Of a DNA stretch of 64,000 bases, positions 11,584 through 23,535 are shown piece by piece. The stretch is taken from positions 62,001 to 126,000 of the forward strand of contig JAACJM010000143.1 in NCBI GenBank assembly GCA_013368315.1. The letters run 5' to 3'. Position 1 is the first letter of the stretch. Each line of letters begins with the position of its first letter. A program made the translations under genes and the position numbers. This stretch comes from Tetrapyrgos nigripes. Its lineage: Eukaryota > Basidiomycota > Agaricomycetes > Agaricales > Campanellaceae. Under the pieces are notes generated by a model. That model had not been told where the DNA came from. It worked only from the letters and a program-made list of their open reading frames with translations, and ran no database searches.

Positions 11584-14496
11584 ATGGCCATCGACACTGA
11601 CCCCAATCCAGGTCATCACAAGATCCCAGCTGGTGCTGCTGCTCTCATGAGCACTCCGTTATCTCAAGGCATGGCCTCCAAGGTTGACCTAGGACCCACC
11701 ACCAAGGTCTCGGAGCTCGACAGCTATCTGAAAGAAGATATCAAGGATCGTGTCCGTATTGCCCTTCCCATGTTTTTCGACAAAATTCTGGAGATTCCCC
11801 AAAATTTTTTAGACGATTCCAGCTCAGACTTCACCAAAGCCGTCGAGAAAGTGCTCTCCAGCGATGACTTCAAAAAGGCATGGGAGCAGTATCGCAAGGT
11901 TGCGCTAGAAGGGATAGGAATTCCGAGACGAAAAGAAACCGAGTCTAAGCGGGTGAAGGGTGGGAAAGACGACGACAAGTCTGAAGAGGTGAAAGGCAGG
12001 CCCAAAAAGACGCCAAATCTTGGCAGCCGACGGGCCTGAAAGATGAGGAACCGAAAGAAGTGGAGGGTCTGTGGGCCGAAGAAGATCTTTATGCACCCCT
12101 TGTGATGCTGATCAATTCAGCGCTGAAAGCCATGTTCGATGACGATCCTCCTATCACTTACTTCGACGCGCACGGCAGGCTCATTTATGGTTCCCGTGCC
12201 CAGCGTAAACCGGATGTTGAAGCCTTTGCTTCTAGTCCGGACTTCCCAAACACTCTCGAGCACTTGAAGGCCTACTGGCCTATGGTCGTGGTCTGGTTAG
12301 AGGTCAAACGGGTCAGACAGCGAAACGGTTACGTGCTGGATTGGACTGGCGGCACAGGCATTGACATTGGTAGGATTGATCTATCACCCGCCCGTTTGTT
12401 CCGATTTAATTTCATGTTGAACAGACGAATCTCAAACCAAGCGCCCATCTCCCCTCAAGGGTGACGAAGTAGCCACGGACACTTCACCAAACCAGCCAAC
12501 AGACTCTTCTGTGCAGACTGGCCAAAAGAGAAAGCGGGGCAATGCGGGAGGTATGAGTGTACATCGATGTGTGTTCTGCTAAGATCCTACTTATGTGCTG
12601 ATTCATAGACAACGAAAAACCTAGCACATTGCAGAATGGACCTTCAGTCCCAGGTGAACATCTATCAAATGAGGTTGCCAAATCAAGCGCTTACCTAGGT
12701 CCTTGTCGCGATGGCTATTTCTTTTTTACAAAGCCAAACTCCCTCTCCATGCCTCCGCTTCCATTTCGGCCTCCCACAATAGCGAAGGCACCCCGAACAA
12801 GAAAGCGAAGTCGGACATCACACATGATGTTCACGACCTGCAGATCCAACTGGCTGGATATGGACTTGAGATGTTATCCAGCGGTCTCCTCAGGCATCAC
12901 AATGTCGGAATCGCCGTCGACGGGACATGCTTCCAGCTCACTTATTACGATCGTTCGAAAGTTGTTCTCTCGCAGCCAGTCAACATGGATGAAGGCAAAA
13001 ATTTGCTTCTATTCCTCGCTCTGTTATACAAGCTGGGCACTCTGTATGATCGGAAGTCGCCATCGGTGCCCCCTTTCACTGCCGACGAGAACCACTTTCC
13101 CCGCATCGACCCTGTATGTAACTCTGGCTATGGTGACTTTGAGGAACTGCAGGCTCGTCAGCCGAAAGGCTTGGTGCACAATCGGAACTCAGAGTTCCCA
13201 GGGGCCAATGCGTTTCACAGCTCCAAGCTGTACCTGGACGAGAGAACCACAGTACAGCTGCAGGAGATCCTTCATCGCGCCTACAGCATTATAGGTCGAG
13301 GAACGACGGTCATCAAAGCCAAGCGGATCAAAGGGAGATGGGACGAGAGGATTCAAGATGTCGTTGTCAAGATTAGCTTTCCGGGCGCAGAAAGACCACC
13401 AGAGCAGGTTCTTGTCGAAGAAGCCCGAAATGCCGCAGTGGGCAATCACATATGGGCGCTCAATCATCTCCCGGAAATCTTGTCATATCACGAATACGAC
13501 CTTGATAAAAATACACCCCAGCCTCGTCTCGCCAAATATCTGACAGATGCACTCGGGGAGGGTGCTTACGAACGCCGTGTCCTTCGCATCCTTGTGCTGC
13601 GACCGCTTTGCCCCATCACCCATCTCAAGGAACCTGGGTTGTACGCTCAGGTGTTCTACGACATTCTCCAAATCCACCGTTGGCTGATCGACCATGCCAA
13701 AATCTTCCATCGTGATATCAGCATGGCCAACATCATGTTCGTTCGGAAAGACGGGGCAGTCTGCGGAATCTTGAACGATTTCGATTTGGCCGCTAGGCTT
13801 CCTCTACCGATGAAACGCTACTCGCAGCAACGTACTGGTACTAAGCCGTACATGTCCCATGATCTTCTTGATCCGGTGTCGCAACGCTTCTATCGTGGAC
13901 ATACTTACAGGCATGACCTCGAATCCTTGTTCTACGTCGTGCTGATCCTTACGTCACACTACAACGGGAATCTCGATCAGGAAAGCATTCACGGTGTTGC
14001 AATGGTCCCGATGCCTTACTTTCACGACTGGTTCACTAGCACAAATGTTGCAGTCGCTGAGAAGAAGTCTAAGCTCCTTCAACATCCTGATGCGTTCCCT
14101 ACGCAAAATTTCTTCAAAGGATTCCGGGAGAAGCTTCTGACAATGCTGGGCTGCCTTGTGAAAGGCCATAGTCAGAAAGCACAGCAGATCATCAATGAGT
14201 CTCTTGAAGGATTGAAGGACTCTACTCGTCCTGGCCACGAGTCCGATGAAGATCTCGATGAAAACTCTGAACCCGTGTCTGACGTCGATTTTGATTGGTT
14301 GACACTCAACAAAACCATCACGTACGAGAACTTCAAGAGAATCATGGGCAAGTTTGCCAGGACACCCTTGGTTGAACGATACTTGGACCATTTCCTTCGT
14401 CCACTCGATCCAGCAGACTTTGAGCCTGCTAGATTGAAAGGTGACGGGAATGCAGGAAAGATGGAGGGATATGCGGCACGAAATCAAGGGGATTGA
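11584..14496 (+). CDS. FunK1-type protein kinase with PD-(D/E)XK-like N-terminal region
   Basis: My model has five exons: 11584-11952, 12027-12369, 12425-12550, 12609-12653 and 12734-14496. The introns are 74, 55, 58 and 80 bp, and the frame stays open for about 881 residues. The C-terminal half is a fungal-type kinase (FunK1): a candidate lysine in VVVKISFP, catalytic loop HRDISMANIMF, NDFDLA in place of DFG, and RTGTKPYMS followed by HDLESLFYV. The second exon holds RKPDVEAF and, about 27 residues on, VVVWLEVKR, spaced like the PD...ExK motif of restriction-enzyme-fold nucleases. FunK1 kinases are an expanded basidiomycete family of unclear role. The start is the first ATG in frame (MAIDTDPNPG); splice sites are judged by eye. 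No disabling change was seen. Confidence 0.8.
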
Positions 14497-16200
14497 ATGT
14501 AGGAATGAATGAAGTGTTTAACAGTGATGCGGCCTTGTACTCGCCATGCGCAGCGTTGGCCCACACCCCTTTCATCATAAATTGTATCTACGTACAACGC
14601 GTACCATACCTTATGCCCCTCTCATATATATTCTCGTGGCATCTAATTCAACGCTACGCTCAAGTCGTCACAGGGTGACGAGAAACAACTGTGATGACTT
14701 GAGCGTTGGATAATCGAGAAATCCATCTTGCCTCAGTCATACGAGACCGATCCTCAGCTCTACCTTTGAACTTACATGTAACCCTAACCCTTGTATTTCG
14801 GAAGTCCAGTGCATTTTAACGCGACGCTCAAGTCGTCGCTGCTAGTGAACATATTTCTCGAGCATCTGAAGTGCACTCCGCAGCGACACAACATTGCTGG
14901 TTATCTAGTAAGAGGCAGAAAAAGATATTTTTATTGCTATTTTTTCGTTCTACTACTTGCTGTAATTACTCTATATCCTAAATCCCCAAGCCCATAACCC
15001 CACCCGCACCCAGCTCTATGTACCTATGTACACAGAACCATCACCGTTCACTGTCCGGACGGCGGTGGTTTTCAAAGAAGTGATGGTATAATCTAGATAA
15101 AAGAAGTGAAACGTGAATCAGAAAGAATCAGCACCAACGACACGAAGAGAAGCAAAAAGTACTCACCAATCACCCACCAAAATTCCCACCAAGTCCCACA
15201 GCTTGGTATCTGGTATCCGAGCGGTAACGAATAAGGGTATAGATCAGATGGGGCAGAGGTCTTGAGGGATAGAGGAAACGTGGGAGTACGTATTTGCGTT
15301 GGAGAGGAAGGCAGGTGATGGAGAGGAGGAGAGGAGAGGAGAATTGCGTGTAAACCAGGTCAGAGACGTGGAGAAATACACAAACGTGGAAGAACTACTC
15401 ACCTACCAACTCATTCAACGACGCCTCTTCCAACCCACCTGCGCACACCAATACCAATGACGGCGCCGGCGCCATTCCGAATCCGCAATCCAACCCTCAA
15501 AACCCAAATCCGAAACCCAAACCCACATTCCCCGCACGCAGTCACAGTTCGCATCCACCTCCACAGAACCTTCCACCACCTAGCCCTAAGCGTCCGCCTT
15601 CTCCGCTTACTACCAAAGCCAGGAACAGGAGATATAGTCTAGATAAAAGATAGAAACGCGGAAGGCGGAAGAGAGCGTCAGCGCCAAAGAAACGAAGAGA
15701 AACAACAGTATACGTACCCAACCAACCCCCAAAGCTCCCCAAAAAATCTCTCTCAGGCCCCACAGCTCGGATTTGCACTATTCGGAACGCGGAGGGGTAG
15801 AGTAGAGGTATATGTCGGATGTGAGAAACATGACAGTCAGCCGCCAACGGCGTCACGGCGTAGACAGAGCTGGAGTGAGAGAGAAGGGAAACCCATCTTC
15901 CGGGAGAAAGGCTTTTGAGCCAAACGACTGCGTTGGGACTGCTATCCACTAATGCTAGACATGGGTGTTCAGCTGTGCACGTCTCCGTGTAGGTAGAGCT
16001 GGAATAGATGGGAAGGGATGCCAAACGACGGTGAAACGACGGTAGTGTTGGTCTGGGCCAAGGTTTACATAGAGTGGAGGAGTGAAAGAGGCAGGTGGTC
16101 TGTTAGCAGTGATACTTACTTAGTACATAGCCAAAAGACTAGACTCACCGGATACCAAATGCCGTTGATCCCTTTTCCAGGCGTCTCGCAAACAACGACT
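14497..16200. other. Spacer with hairpin, telomere-like scrap and a diverged duplication
   Basis: No gene is recognised. A stem of 17 bp (CGCTCAAGTCGTCACAG at 14657-14673 pairing with 14689-14705, one mismatch) lies about 160 bp downstream of the kinase stop. AACCCTAACCC occurs near 14780. The stretch 15080-15240 resembles 15625-15800 (TCTAGATAAAAGA, AACGAAGAGAA and CCCACAGCT in the same order), suggesting an old duplication. Confidence 0.5.
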
Positions 16201-16229
16201 GAAGCGTTTAGCAAGTTTCCATCCAGACT

Positions 16230-16545
16230 CGATGCCGACAATGCACTAAACGAAGCAAATTCGTTTGGCAAGGTACCAAAACAAATTCGGATACCACGAG
16301 TGACGACGCTGGCACGGAATGGAAGATGAGAGTAAGAAGGAAAGATGACGCGTTGTATTTGTTTACCTACAGCCATATTTCTTAAGGCTTAGGGAAACAA
16401 ATCCGCCTAACACGTCTTGCTTCTTACTCTCATCTTCCACTGGCCATTCCGTGCCAGTGTTCTTCCCTTTCCTCACTCGTGGTATCCGAATTTGTTTCGG
16501 TACCTTGCCAGATGAATTTGCTTCGTTTCGGCTGGGCTAAATGAA
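16230..16545. repeat. Inverted repeat, arms of about 110 bp
   Basis: The left arm, about 16230-16340, contains GAAGCAAATTCGTTTGGCAA, GGATACCACGAGTGA and GGAAGATGAGAGTAAGAA. The right arm, about 16420-16545, carries their reverse complements in reverse order (TTCTTACTCTCATCTTCC first). The spacer is about 85 bp. Confidence 0.65.
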
Positions 16546-16600
16546 TTTGCTTCGTTGCTCGTTCCACTCGGTCCACATCTGGAATGCCCAAAGCGTCACT

Positions 16601-16745
16601 TAGGGTTACTGGGGGGGTTCCAGGGTTGAGGTAGGGTTTGACCCTATGGCTTGGTAGGAGCAGGGTTGACTGGTAGGGCCAGGATTTGGGCAGGATTGGG
16701 CTAGGGGATGGGCAGAGCCGGGGCTGGGCTGGGGCAGAGACAGAG
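16601..16745 (+). repeat. G-rich telomere-like block, short copy
   Basis: This starts CTTAGGGTTACTGGGGGG and continues with AGGGTT/GGGTTTG-type words for about 140 bp. The opening matches the G-rich blocks at 29707, 31330 and 50070, but no palindrome tail follows here. Confidence 0.65.
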
Positions 16746-16832
16746 ACAGAGATGAACAGAGATGAAGAGCTTGTGGGCCACCGCTTCGCGTGGCAATAAC
16801 GAGGCCCTGAAATCAACAAACATTATTATTAC

Positions 16833-18042
16833 TTATACAAATAAGCCATATAGCAAAACTGCTGCTTTTTTATTGTCATAATATGTAACAGATTCAGTTC
16901 CATTTACCAATATGCTAGCTTTATGGGGTACTCCATTTTTGATACCATCATATATATATTCTGCTTGATTACTGAATATACGGAGAATAAAGTGCTCTTC
17001 TCCAAAATAAATTATAGCTTTCAAATCATATGGTTTTTGGTTGCCATTGACAGTGAGGTTAATCATCCTGTCAATCTCCATTGAAGCATTTATTGGGACA
17101 TACAGTAAAAAGAATTTAGGAAATCTAGTAAACTCAATGACAGTTTGAAGCTCTGTATGACAGATTTGGCATTGCCAACCAAATGGTTGAACAAAATTGT
17201 CTACCCATTGTTGTGTAGATTGATACATTCTGGTAGACATATAAAGTAGCATATTTGTTCTATTTTTCCATGGTTTATGAACATGATTATTAGTGCAGAT
17301 AACTTGACTTCTGGAAAATGAAAGATCTGACTGCGTTAATGCTAGAAGCACTTCACCGGCATCAGCATACTGTCCATAAGAAAATGCTTCTGAATCAATG
17401 TTATGAAGACCACGCCTCACATTTTCTCTTGCAGCTGTTAGATCTGTAATGCCAGAGCGAAAAGCATCCAGTAGATCCATGGACAGTATTTGTGTAAAAT
17501 GAGACATTTCAATCTCAAAATGATTGACATAAAGGTAATACAGAAGGATGATGGCAGAGTCATAAGCACAGCTATTGAGAAACCATCTTAGGGATGGATA
17601 GCTTAAATATGAAGCTGAATTTCTCTGAATCTGAGCTGGAACATCTTCTTTGATTTTCTTTTTAGGAGTAGTACTTGGTCTTTCAGGTTCTTCAGCCTGA
17701 GCTTTTCTCTTGAGAGTCCTTCCTTTTGTCTCATTTTGTGTAGCACCTTTTGCAGTTTTTAAAATTTCCTTTGAGCTGCCTTTTGTTTTTCTGGTCAGTT
17801 TCATTATCAGCAGAGATAATTTGCCATGTTTCTCCTGAATCAAATGTGTCTGGTAGAGGGTCACTATCATTCCATTCAATAGACTTGTGCACTGAGGCAG
17901 GGACAAAGTTTATGCCTTGCACAGTGCGGAATGACTTGATCAAACTTGACCGACGGTCACCGAAGACTATACATAGGTTAGCTCCCACAATGGACATCGG
18001 TGCTTTTTTCAAAGGTCCGCACACTGCTCGTCCCCTGCTCAT
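16833..18042 (-). CDS. USP-like cysteine peptidase-related protein, frame possibly broken
   Basis: The main frame, 16833-17906, contains a Cys-box-like FLNSCAYDSAIILL, a CxxC pair in WQCQICHTEL and a late His in FGEEHFILRIF followed by YIYDG. That order (Cys, zinc knuckle, His) recalls ubiquitin-specific peptidases of the C19 type, which remove ubiquitin from proteins. A Lys/Arg-rich stretch before the Cys box may be a nuclear signal. The frame at 17731-18042 opens with the first good ATG (18042) and gives a plausible upstream segment, so a one-base shift or a small intron near 17,795 must join the two. The AT-rich composition differs from its flanks, hinting at a mobile origin, but I could not find terminal repeats. 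Function is inferred from motifs only. Confidence 0.45.
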
Positions 18043-19530
18043 CCGTTCGTCCTAAAAACCGCAGATTCGGATTCTCAGACCTCGAAAGCTGTGGGCGCTC
18101 CGGGCTCAGGTCCGGGGGAGCACTTTTTGGGGTACCTGGTCTGCAGGCCATTATGTCATCTTTTTCAGCGTCGTTTCGCGATTATCTCAACAACCGCTGC
18201 CCCGTTTGCCTTAAAACTTGAAGATTCGGACTCCTGGGGGTTGATACCATATCACTCAGTCCCCAACCCTAACCCCAATCCATGCTCCTCCTGAGAAATC
18301 CTTGAAACTTGCTTTCACCCACACCCCGAAATCTATGACCCCCCCTAACATATAAGCCAGCCCACAGGTCCATACAATGTGGAATTCTCAAACAACGTCT
18401 GTGCCTTCAAGTCGTTGCTGATTTTGCCCCCCCAACCGTCAACCTGGTTTTGTGTCCCATTCCCAGTGGTGCCCACTCCTGGCGGGGCGTCAGTACATTC
18501 CATTTGACAGCAGAAACTTGATTCTGCGCCCCATTACAGCACAGACCCTTCCTTTCACCCATACTCGACCAGTTCGCTCTTTTCTGTGTCAAAAATGTAC
18601 CCCTCACGGACTATACCTAGACGACTTACGCGCAGTCTGCATGGGGTGCCAGTATCTTCCATTTGATCTACAGAAACAGGAAAACCATCCTGTAGGGCCA
18701 TGCCTACAAGCCACTTTGACCTGGGCCTTAAAACTCCTCCCAACGCGTATTTTCCCACATGCAGTGAAAGTGGACTTAATGTTGTTTCTGCTACAGCCAC
18801 TCAACCACCCACTAAACATCCTGAATTGACCACCATCTATCCCCCCGCAAAGAGTGGAACAACACAAACTAGAGTTTAGTCATCGGTGAGTAGGGTTTCG
18901 GAGGGGAGGCAGCAGTGGCGCAGTCACGTGACCACGCGCCAAGGTATTGGTTTGGCTGCGATAGATAGTAGTGTAGAAAGTTATTGATTGTACGTATGAT
19001 AATCTATGGCACTTTACAGCGTGATTTCCCTTTTAAGAAGGCGTGACATTGGTAAGCAAAAAACCGAAAACAAAATACGGGCGCTAACTTCTACCGTCAA
19101 CTTTGAAGGTCCCTACTCTATTCTTAGCGACACGGCCTGTATGATGATCAGCCTTCAGCGCTTTAGCGTCAGCAGCCTTCAGGTTCCCATTCATTTTCAT
19201 CGGTAGACAAACAAACCCACGGCAAAAAAATAAGGACTAAGAACTATATTCCAGCCGTCATTATGGTGATAATGACAGTGAATCAAGGTATAGGTGCATG
19301 AGGCCATGAGATGAGAAACCGTTAAAATAGTCAAAACCAGGTATGAGGATCATGTAGCTACTATTACGATTAGTATTCCAACCACTCGCCTGAGGTGAGC
19401 TCTGTTGGCGCATTTCTAAGACGAGGCCGGCATCGAAGTCGGAAAAGAAATCCGAGGCCGTTCCGAAATAGCCGAAATAGCCGAAACCGCAGACGCGCTG
19501 TCGACAGTCCATCTGTAAATACCGAGTTAA
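18043..19530. other. Spacer, no gene recognised
   Basis: Short frames at 18452-18829 contain an internal duplication (CAGTACATTCCATTTGA and CAGTATCTTCCATTTGA), but I see no recognised domain. CCCAACCCTAACCCC near 18260 is another telomere-like scrap. Confidence 0.4.
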
Positions 19531-20573
19531 TTATTCCTTGAAATCGACTTCAGAGACAGAACCAAAAACTGTAGTACTAAACCCTCGGCTATAGTTAATC
19601 ACTCTGACCATGATTCCATGAACGAATGGATCTGTTGGACTGAACCAAGTCTTCGTTCCCTTCTTCAGTTGTATCGGGTTTGTTTTCCCAACTGCCTTTT
19701 CAAACAATCCCACAACCAAACGGTCTTCATCCAGAACAAAAGCCATTCCGAGGAGATAAGGAACATCTCTGAAGTCCTCCATATATTCCAAAAGCTGCTT
19801 TCGGGCTGCAGATCGACGGGAAAGCTTGTCTTCAACAATTATCAGAGGGAGATCATCTTGAATAGACCGCATCAGCGCAGCAACAAAATCTGGCCTCCGT
19901 ATCCTTCCCTTTCCAGTGGTCACCGCACGATTGTCCTCATCAACGTGTATATCCACTTCAGAGACCTTCTGACTTGCCTCTGTCGTAGGAGCTACAGCTT
20001 TCTTCATGCTTCTGGGGGGCGGCGGAGTACTCGTCCGTGACACACCAACTGCAAATGCAGCTTGAGATGAGGGAGTATAGGATACGTTGGCGATATTGGA
20101 CCATTCATCCTGAATTTTGACTTGCTCTGGGTCAGCAACATTTCGGTAGGTCCATTGAGGCCGAACGATGAAGCTTTGATCGCCTGGACAGTACCAGTTA
20201 AGAAAGGTGTTGACTAGGCTGTCAACATAGGCCTCAAACCTCCCCACTTCTGGTGTCTTCTTCGCAGTCAAGAGGCGCTGTTTGATCTCGCCTTCGATAG
20301 GCTCCGGGTTTCTGATGTCCTACATCACTCTGAGGTCAACTCTGAATACCTTTTGAGGTTTTAGAGAACTCACCTTCTCGATAAACTCCTTCAGGCCTTT
20401 TCTTACATCTAAGAGCTCTCGCTTTAACCAAGTATCCTGGTCGAGTCCCTGCAAGTTGCAATTGGAATTAATCCCTTTTTCTGGAAAGCACTCAGCTCGA
20501 GACTGACTGCGATCATCCGGTCGATTCGCTCAATATTGCCGTTGATTTTCTGGATAATTCCTTCAATATGCAT
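19531..20573 (-). CDS. RecB-like PD-(D/E)XK nuclease-domain protein
   Basis: The model has three exons: 20573-20508, 20448-20374 and 20319-19531 (introns of 59 and 54 bp), 309 residues, uninterrupted. The start is ATG at 20573. The first about 50 residues look helical (MHIEGIIQKINGNIERIDRM). A conserved middle block has NWYCPGDQ and VRPQWTY. The core is RRPDFVAAL, then 18 residues later IIVEDKLS (PD...ExK), then KQLLEY, a QxxxY match as in RecB-type nucleases. Nucleases of this fold cut DNA; the target here is unknown. The gene is head-to-head with 20706-21221, 132-156 bp between starts, which suggests a shared promoter. Related remnants lie at 38073-38410 and 39688-40135. No DNA-binding domain is recognised, so the catalytic call rests on the motif pattern. 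Confidence 0.65.
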
Positions 20574-20705
20574 GATGAAGGAGGGGGCAAGGAGAGATTT
20601 CCGAGACGATTAACCAACGCGGGCGGCGGAAGACCTGCGGAAGACCGCGCTATTTTTGTTTTCGGGCCGGCCACGGAAGGCAGTGTGAATCACGTGAAGT
20701 TGAAA
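20574..20705. promoter_or_regulatory. Likely bidirectional promoter of the divergent pair
   Basis: This 132-bp gap separates the two divergent start codons. The equivalent gap at the second locus (40136-40269) is 134 bp. No TATA-like box is obvious. The regulatory role is inferred from the geometry. Confidence 0.4.
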
Positions 20706-21221
20706 ATGTCCAAGGCTTCATTCGCGACAATGACCTCCAATACTCCTAACCCCGTTCCATATCTCATAGGTTTCGCGCTTACCTTTTCCCAACTCCTCGC
20801 GCTTGCCAAATATTTGCTTACAGACGAAGTAGCCGACGATTTTGACGATGATGACATTATATACGCTTTGGAGCTTTATTGGGAGGAACAGGGCATCGAA
20901 AGCGCGGTTCTCAAGCTTGGAGGCCAACCTCGTCATTATCTATATGTGCTGGACGTTTTTCCTTCGTTTGATGGGAAAGCACCGCATGCAACAGTTAATA
21001 AGGAGTTCTTGGCAGACTGTTGTGCTGAGCTAGGAGAAGCTTGGAAGAGTGTGAGGGTGCTCAGTCGGCCGTGGCCAGACGAGCCTGGAATGCCAGGTAT
21101 GAAGCCTTACTCCCAACCAGGAGCTGATACTCAATTTCTTGCAGAGCCAGACTGGCTTTACTCGAAAATGAACCAGACAATCCGTAGGATGCAAGCGGAA
21201 AAGTGTTCACTGTCTACTTAG
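20706..21221 (+). CDS. Small partner protein of unknown function, copy 1
   Basis: Exons 20706-21096 and 21145-21221, with a 48-bp intron, give about 155 residues. Start could be ATG 20706 or 20730; the second gives MTSNTPNPVPYLIGFALTF, which lines up with copy 2 (MTSHNSID...FLFGMALTF). Shared features of the family: ALTFxQLxxLA near the start, YLYVLDVFPSFDGKAPHAT in the middle, a proline/glycine turn before the intron, and PDWLYSKM near the end. I recognise no known domain, signal peptide or membrane span. Its divergent position beside the nuclease gene is kept at a second locus, so it may act with that protein, for example as a regulator or inhibitor. That is inference. Confidence 0.6.
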   Translation: MSKASFATMTSNTPNPVPYLIGFALTFSQLLALAKYLLTDEVADDFDDDDIIYALELYWEEQGIESAVLKLGGQPRHYLYVLDVFPSFDGKAPHATVNKEFLADCCAELGEAWKSVRVLSRPWPDEPGMPGMKPYSQPGADTQFLAEPDWLYSKMNQTIRRMQAEKCSLST

Positions 21222-22923
21222 GTGGGCATCATATACTCCACTTTCTACGTTGGCTAACGTTTTTTTTTCTGCTTTCATTTGCAGTCGCCGCTCGTCAGAC
21301 CGACCGGAACGTTACACTCTTCACTAGTCCTCTTATTTGGAAGTGGTTTCATTTCAGAAGTCACTATTATGCAATTGGACGGTTACCGTTTCGTAGGTTG
21401 CTAGTATATCATGTATCTAAGCCGCTTCTGTGTATGTGTAATCCACATGGACGCGACGTAGTCTTTCCCTTTCCAAGTTTTTTGCCCATGTCAGAGCCCG
21501 AATAGAGTGAAATCAACTTCCTTCGCCAACACAAGCCTTTCCCTCTCTCCACTCTCTTTGGTGTCGCCGTCTCCGTCTTCTCCTGCCACTCATTCCTCTT
21601 CCCCCGCTCATCTCCAGCGCTCCCTCGCCTCAAACACCCTCAAGACCCTGCTCAAACCTCAAGATTCGTAGCATAGCATGTGAGAGAGATTTGATGGGGA
21701 ATGTTGGCAGTTGGTTGGGTTTGTGTTTCTTTGAGTTTTCGGAGGGCTGATGCTTTCTTTTTTAATGTAGATTTCACCTCCTCCACAATCTCCTCTTCGC
21801 AGAATACGACTATGATGACGATGAGAATCAGAGGAGGAAAGAGACTCGCCTAGGAAAGGAAAGAAAAGGCAGGGAATTAAGATTGTTTCATGAAAGAAAG
21901 GACAGGGTGCAACGTCCGAAAATAGAACAATGATTCAAAGAATGATGAAGAACGGCCTGAACGTGAACGCCGTTGAAGAGAAGGAAGGGAAAAAAGAACA
22001 AAAGGACACGCGTACATTCGTTATACGGATATCGGTATCCACCTCAATCTGAGTGCTGAGTCCAGGTCCCATAAATCCTTTTCCCGCTCCCAGTTGTACT
22101 CATGTCCCTACCCATCCTGTTCTAAATCGCACTATCTGTCCGGTGCATACTCTCTATGGCTCGCCACTACCCTGACAGTGACTACTCCCTCTCCAGGCTC
22201 CGTCTCTCAAACCCTACTCATCTTCCCCTCATTCACTACGTTTTCCATCCCAAAAGTTCCTCATCCAAATCAACTCTAACAAACCCCATCTTCCGTCACA
22301 AGTAAGTTACCGTCATAGTTTGGATTGAGGGGATGCGCAGAAGGATGTGGGGGGTTGTCGTTACCGGAAAAGCTACTATAATACCAACAGAAAGAGATAA
22401 GTTGGAATTTTTCGCACTGGGAGAGCCAGCCCGCCTCGATGACGGCGATGGCGGGATGTAGACGGTGGACAGTAAATGAGAAATGCACAAGAATATCTAG
22501 AACAAGACCGGGACCAAAAACGGGTGGATATGGTACCGGTTAGTAACGGTGACGTAGTGGAAAAAGACTCGTCCTCGAGCCAATGATCCAGTAGCCTTGT
22601 GAAGGAATCCCTGAGTATCTGATGAGCTCGAAGCTGAGATTAACGAAGAAATTATACCTGTACATTCCAGGCATCAACATCCTCCCAACGCCCCTCCGAA
22701 ACCTAGCCCATTCTCAACATCCCGTATCCCATCTATACTCGCACTCCTACTGGCGCTCGTCTACCTACCCGTGCAGAAATTGGCTGAAAGAAAGGCTCAG
22801 GACGTGTCAATGTAGAATCGGCCTAGGTTTTAAAAACGACGCAGAACAGTGCCCGACGCCGTTGTAGGCGAAGAGGAAGGACAAGTTGACCATTGACACG
22901 TTGATTCAATGGATGAACCCACG
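21222..22923. other. Spacer with dispersed repeat copy B
   Basis: No gene is recognised. The stretch 22325-22580 is the second copy of the repeat at 10530-10765. The last 13 bp (22911-22923, GGATGAACCCACG) are the left target duplication of the next element. Confidence 0.5.
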
Positions 22924-23535
22924 GGTATCAGAAATCTGCAGACACCCCCTGCAGACACCCTGCAGACACCCTGCAGACACCCTGATTCTTATCACTACTG
23001 ACTCATACCTTGTCAAAATCATTGCTCTTGTTAGTTTCTTGTATAGTACACACATTTCTTCTACCTACTATGAATAACAAGAATGATGGCCATTCGTGCA
23101 TGTACTTAAGTCTCAGACTTGTGACTCTGACACTTTCTGATTTACAACACTTTCTACATTTTGGTGGCCCGCTTTTGTAAAAATGGGCTTGTTTGTGAGT
23201 ATCACTTTACAATATGCACAGTTCCAGTATGTAATGTAATTTCAAATAGCGAGGCTGGCGCAAACAGCTGGCCGTATTTCTGTACCCAGATTTGGAGACG
23301 GAGAGACTTCAAAGAGATGAGGAACCACCTCATAAAACATGCAAATCTGTTACTGCTGACTTCAACAGTGTGTATTTTGTTGATGTTACAATAATCATGC
23401 AGTTTGCACTAATGTCTATTTCTGAATACCAGACATAGAACACACAAACTCTTCAGTTCAAATTCCAGAACATAGTGTAGCCAACAGCAGTGCGTAGAAT
23501 TTTTCTATCATATCTGAACATTGCAGATCTAAGCC

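Noticed and set aside
14779..14792. Telomere end
   Set aside because: Only about two AACCCT units; like 18260 and 36032 it is an internal scrap, and unique sequence continues on both sides.
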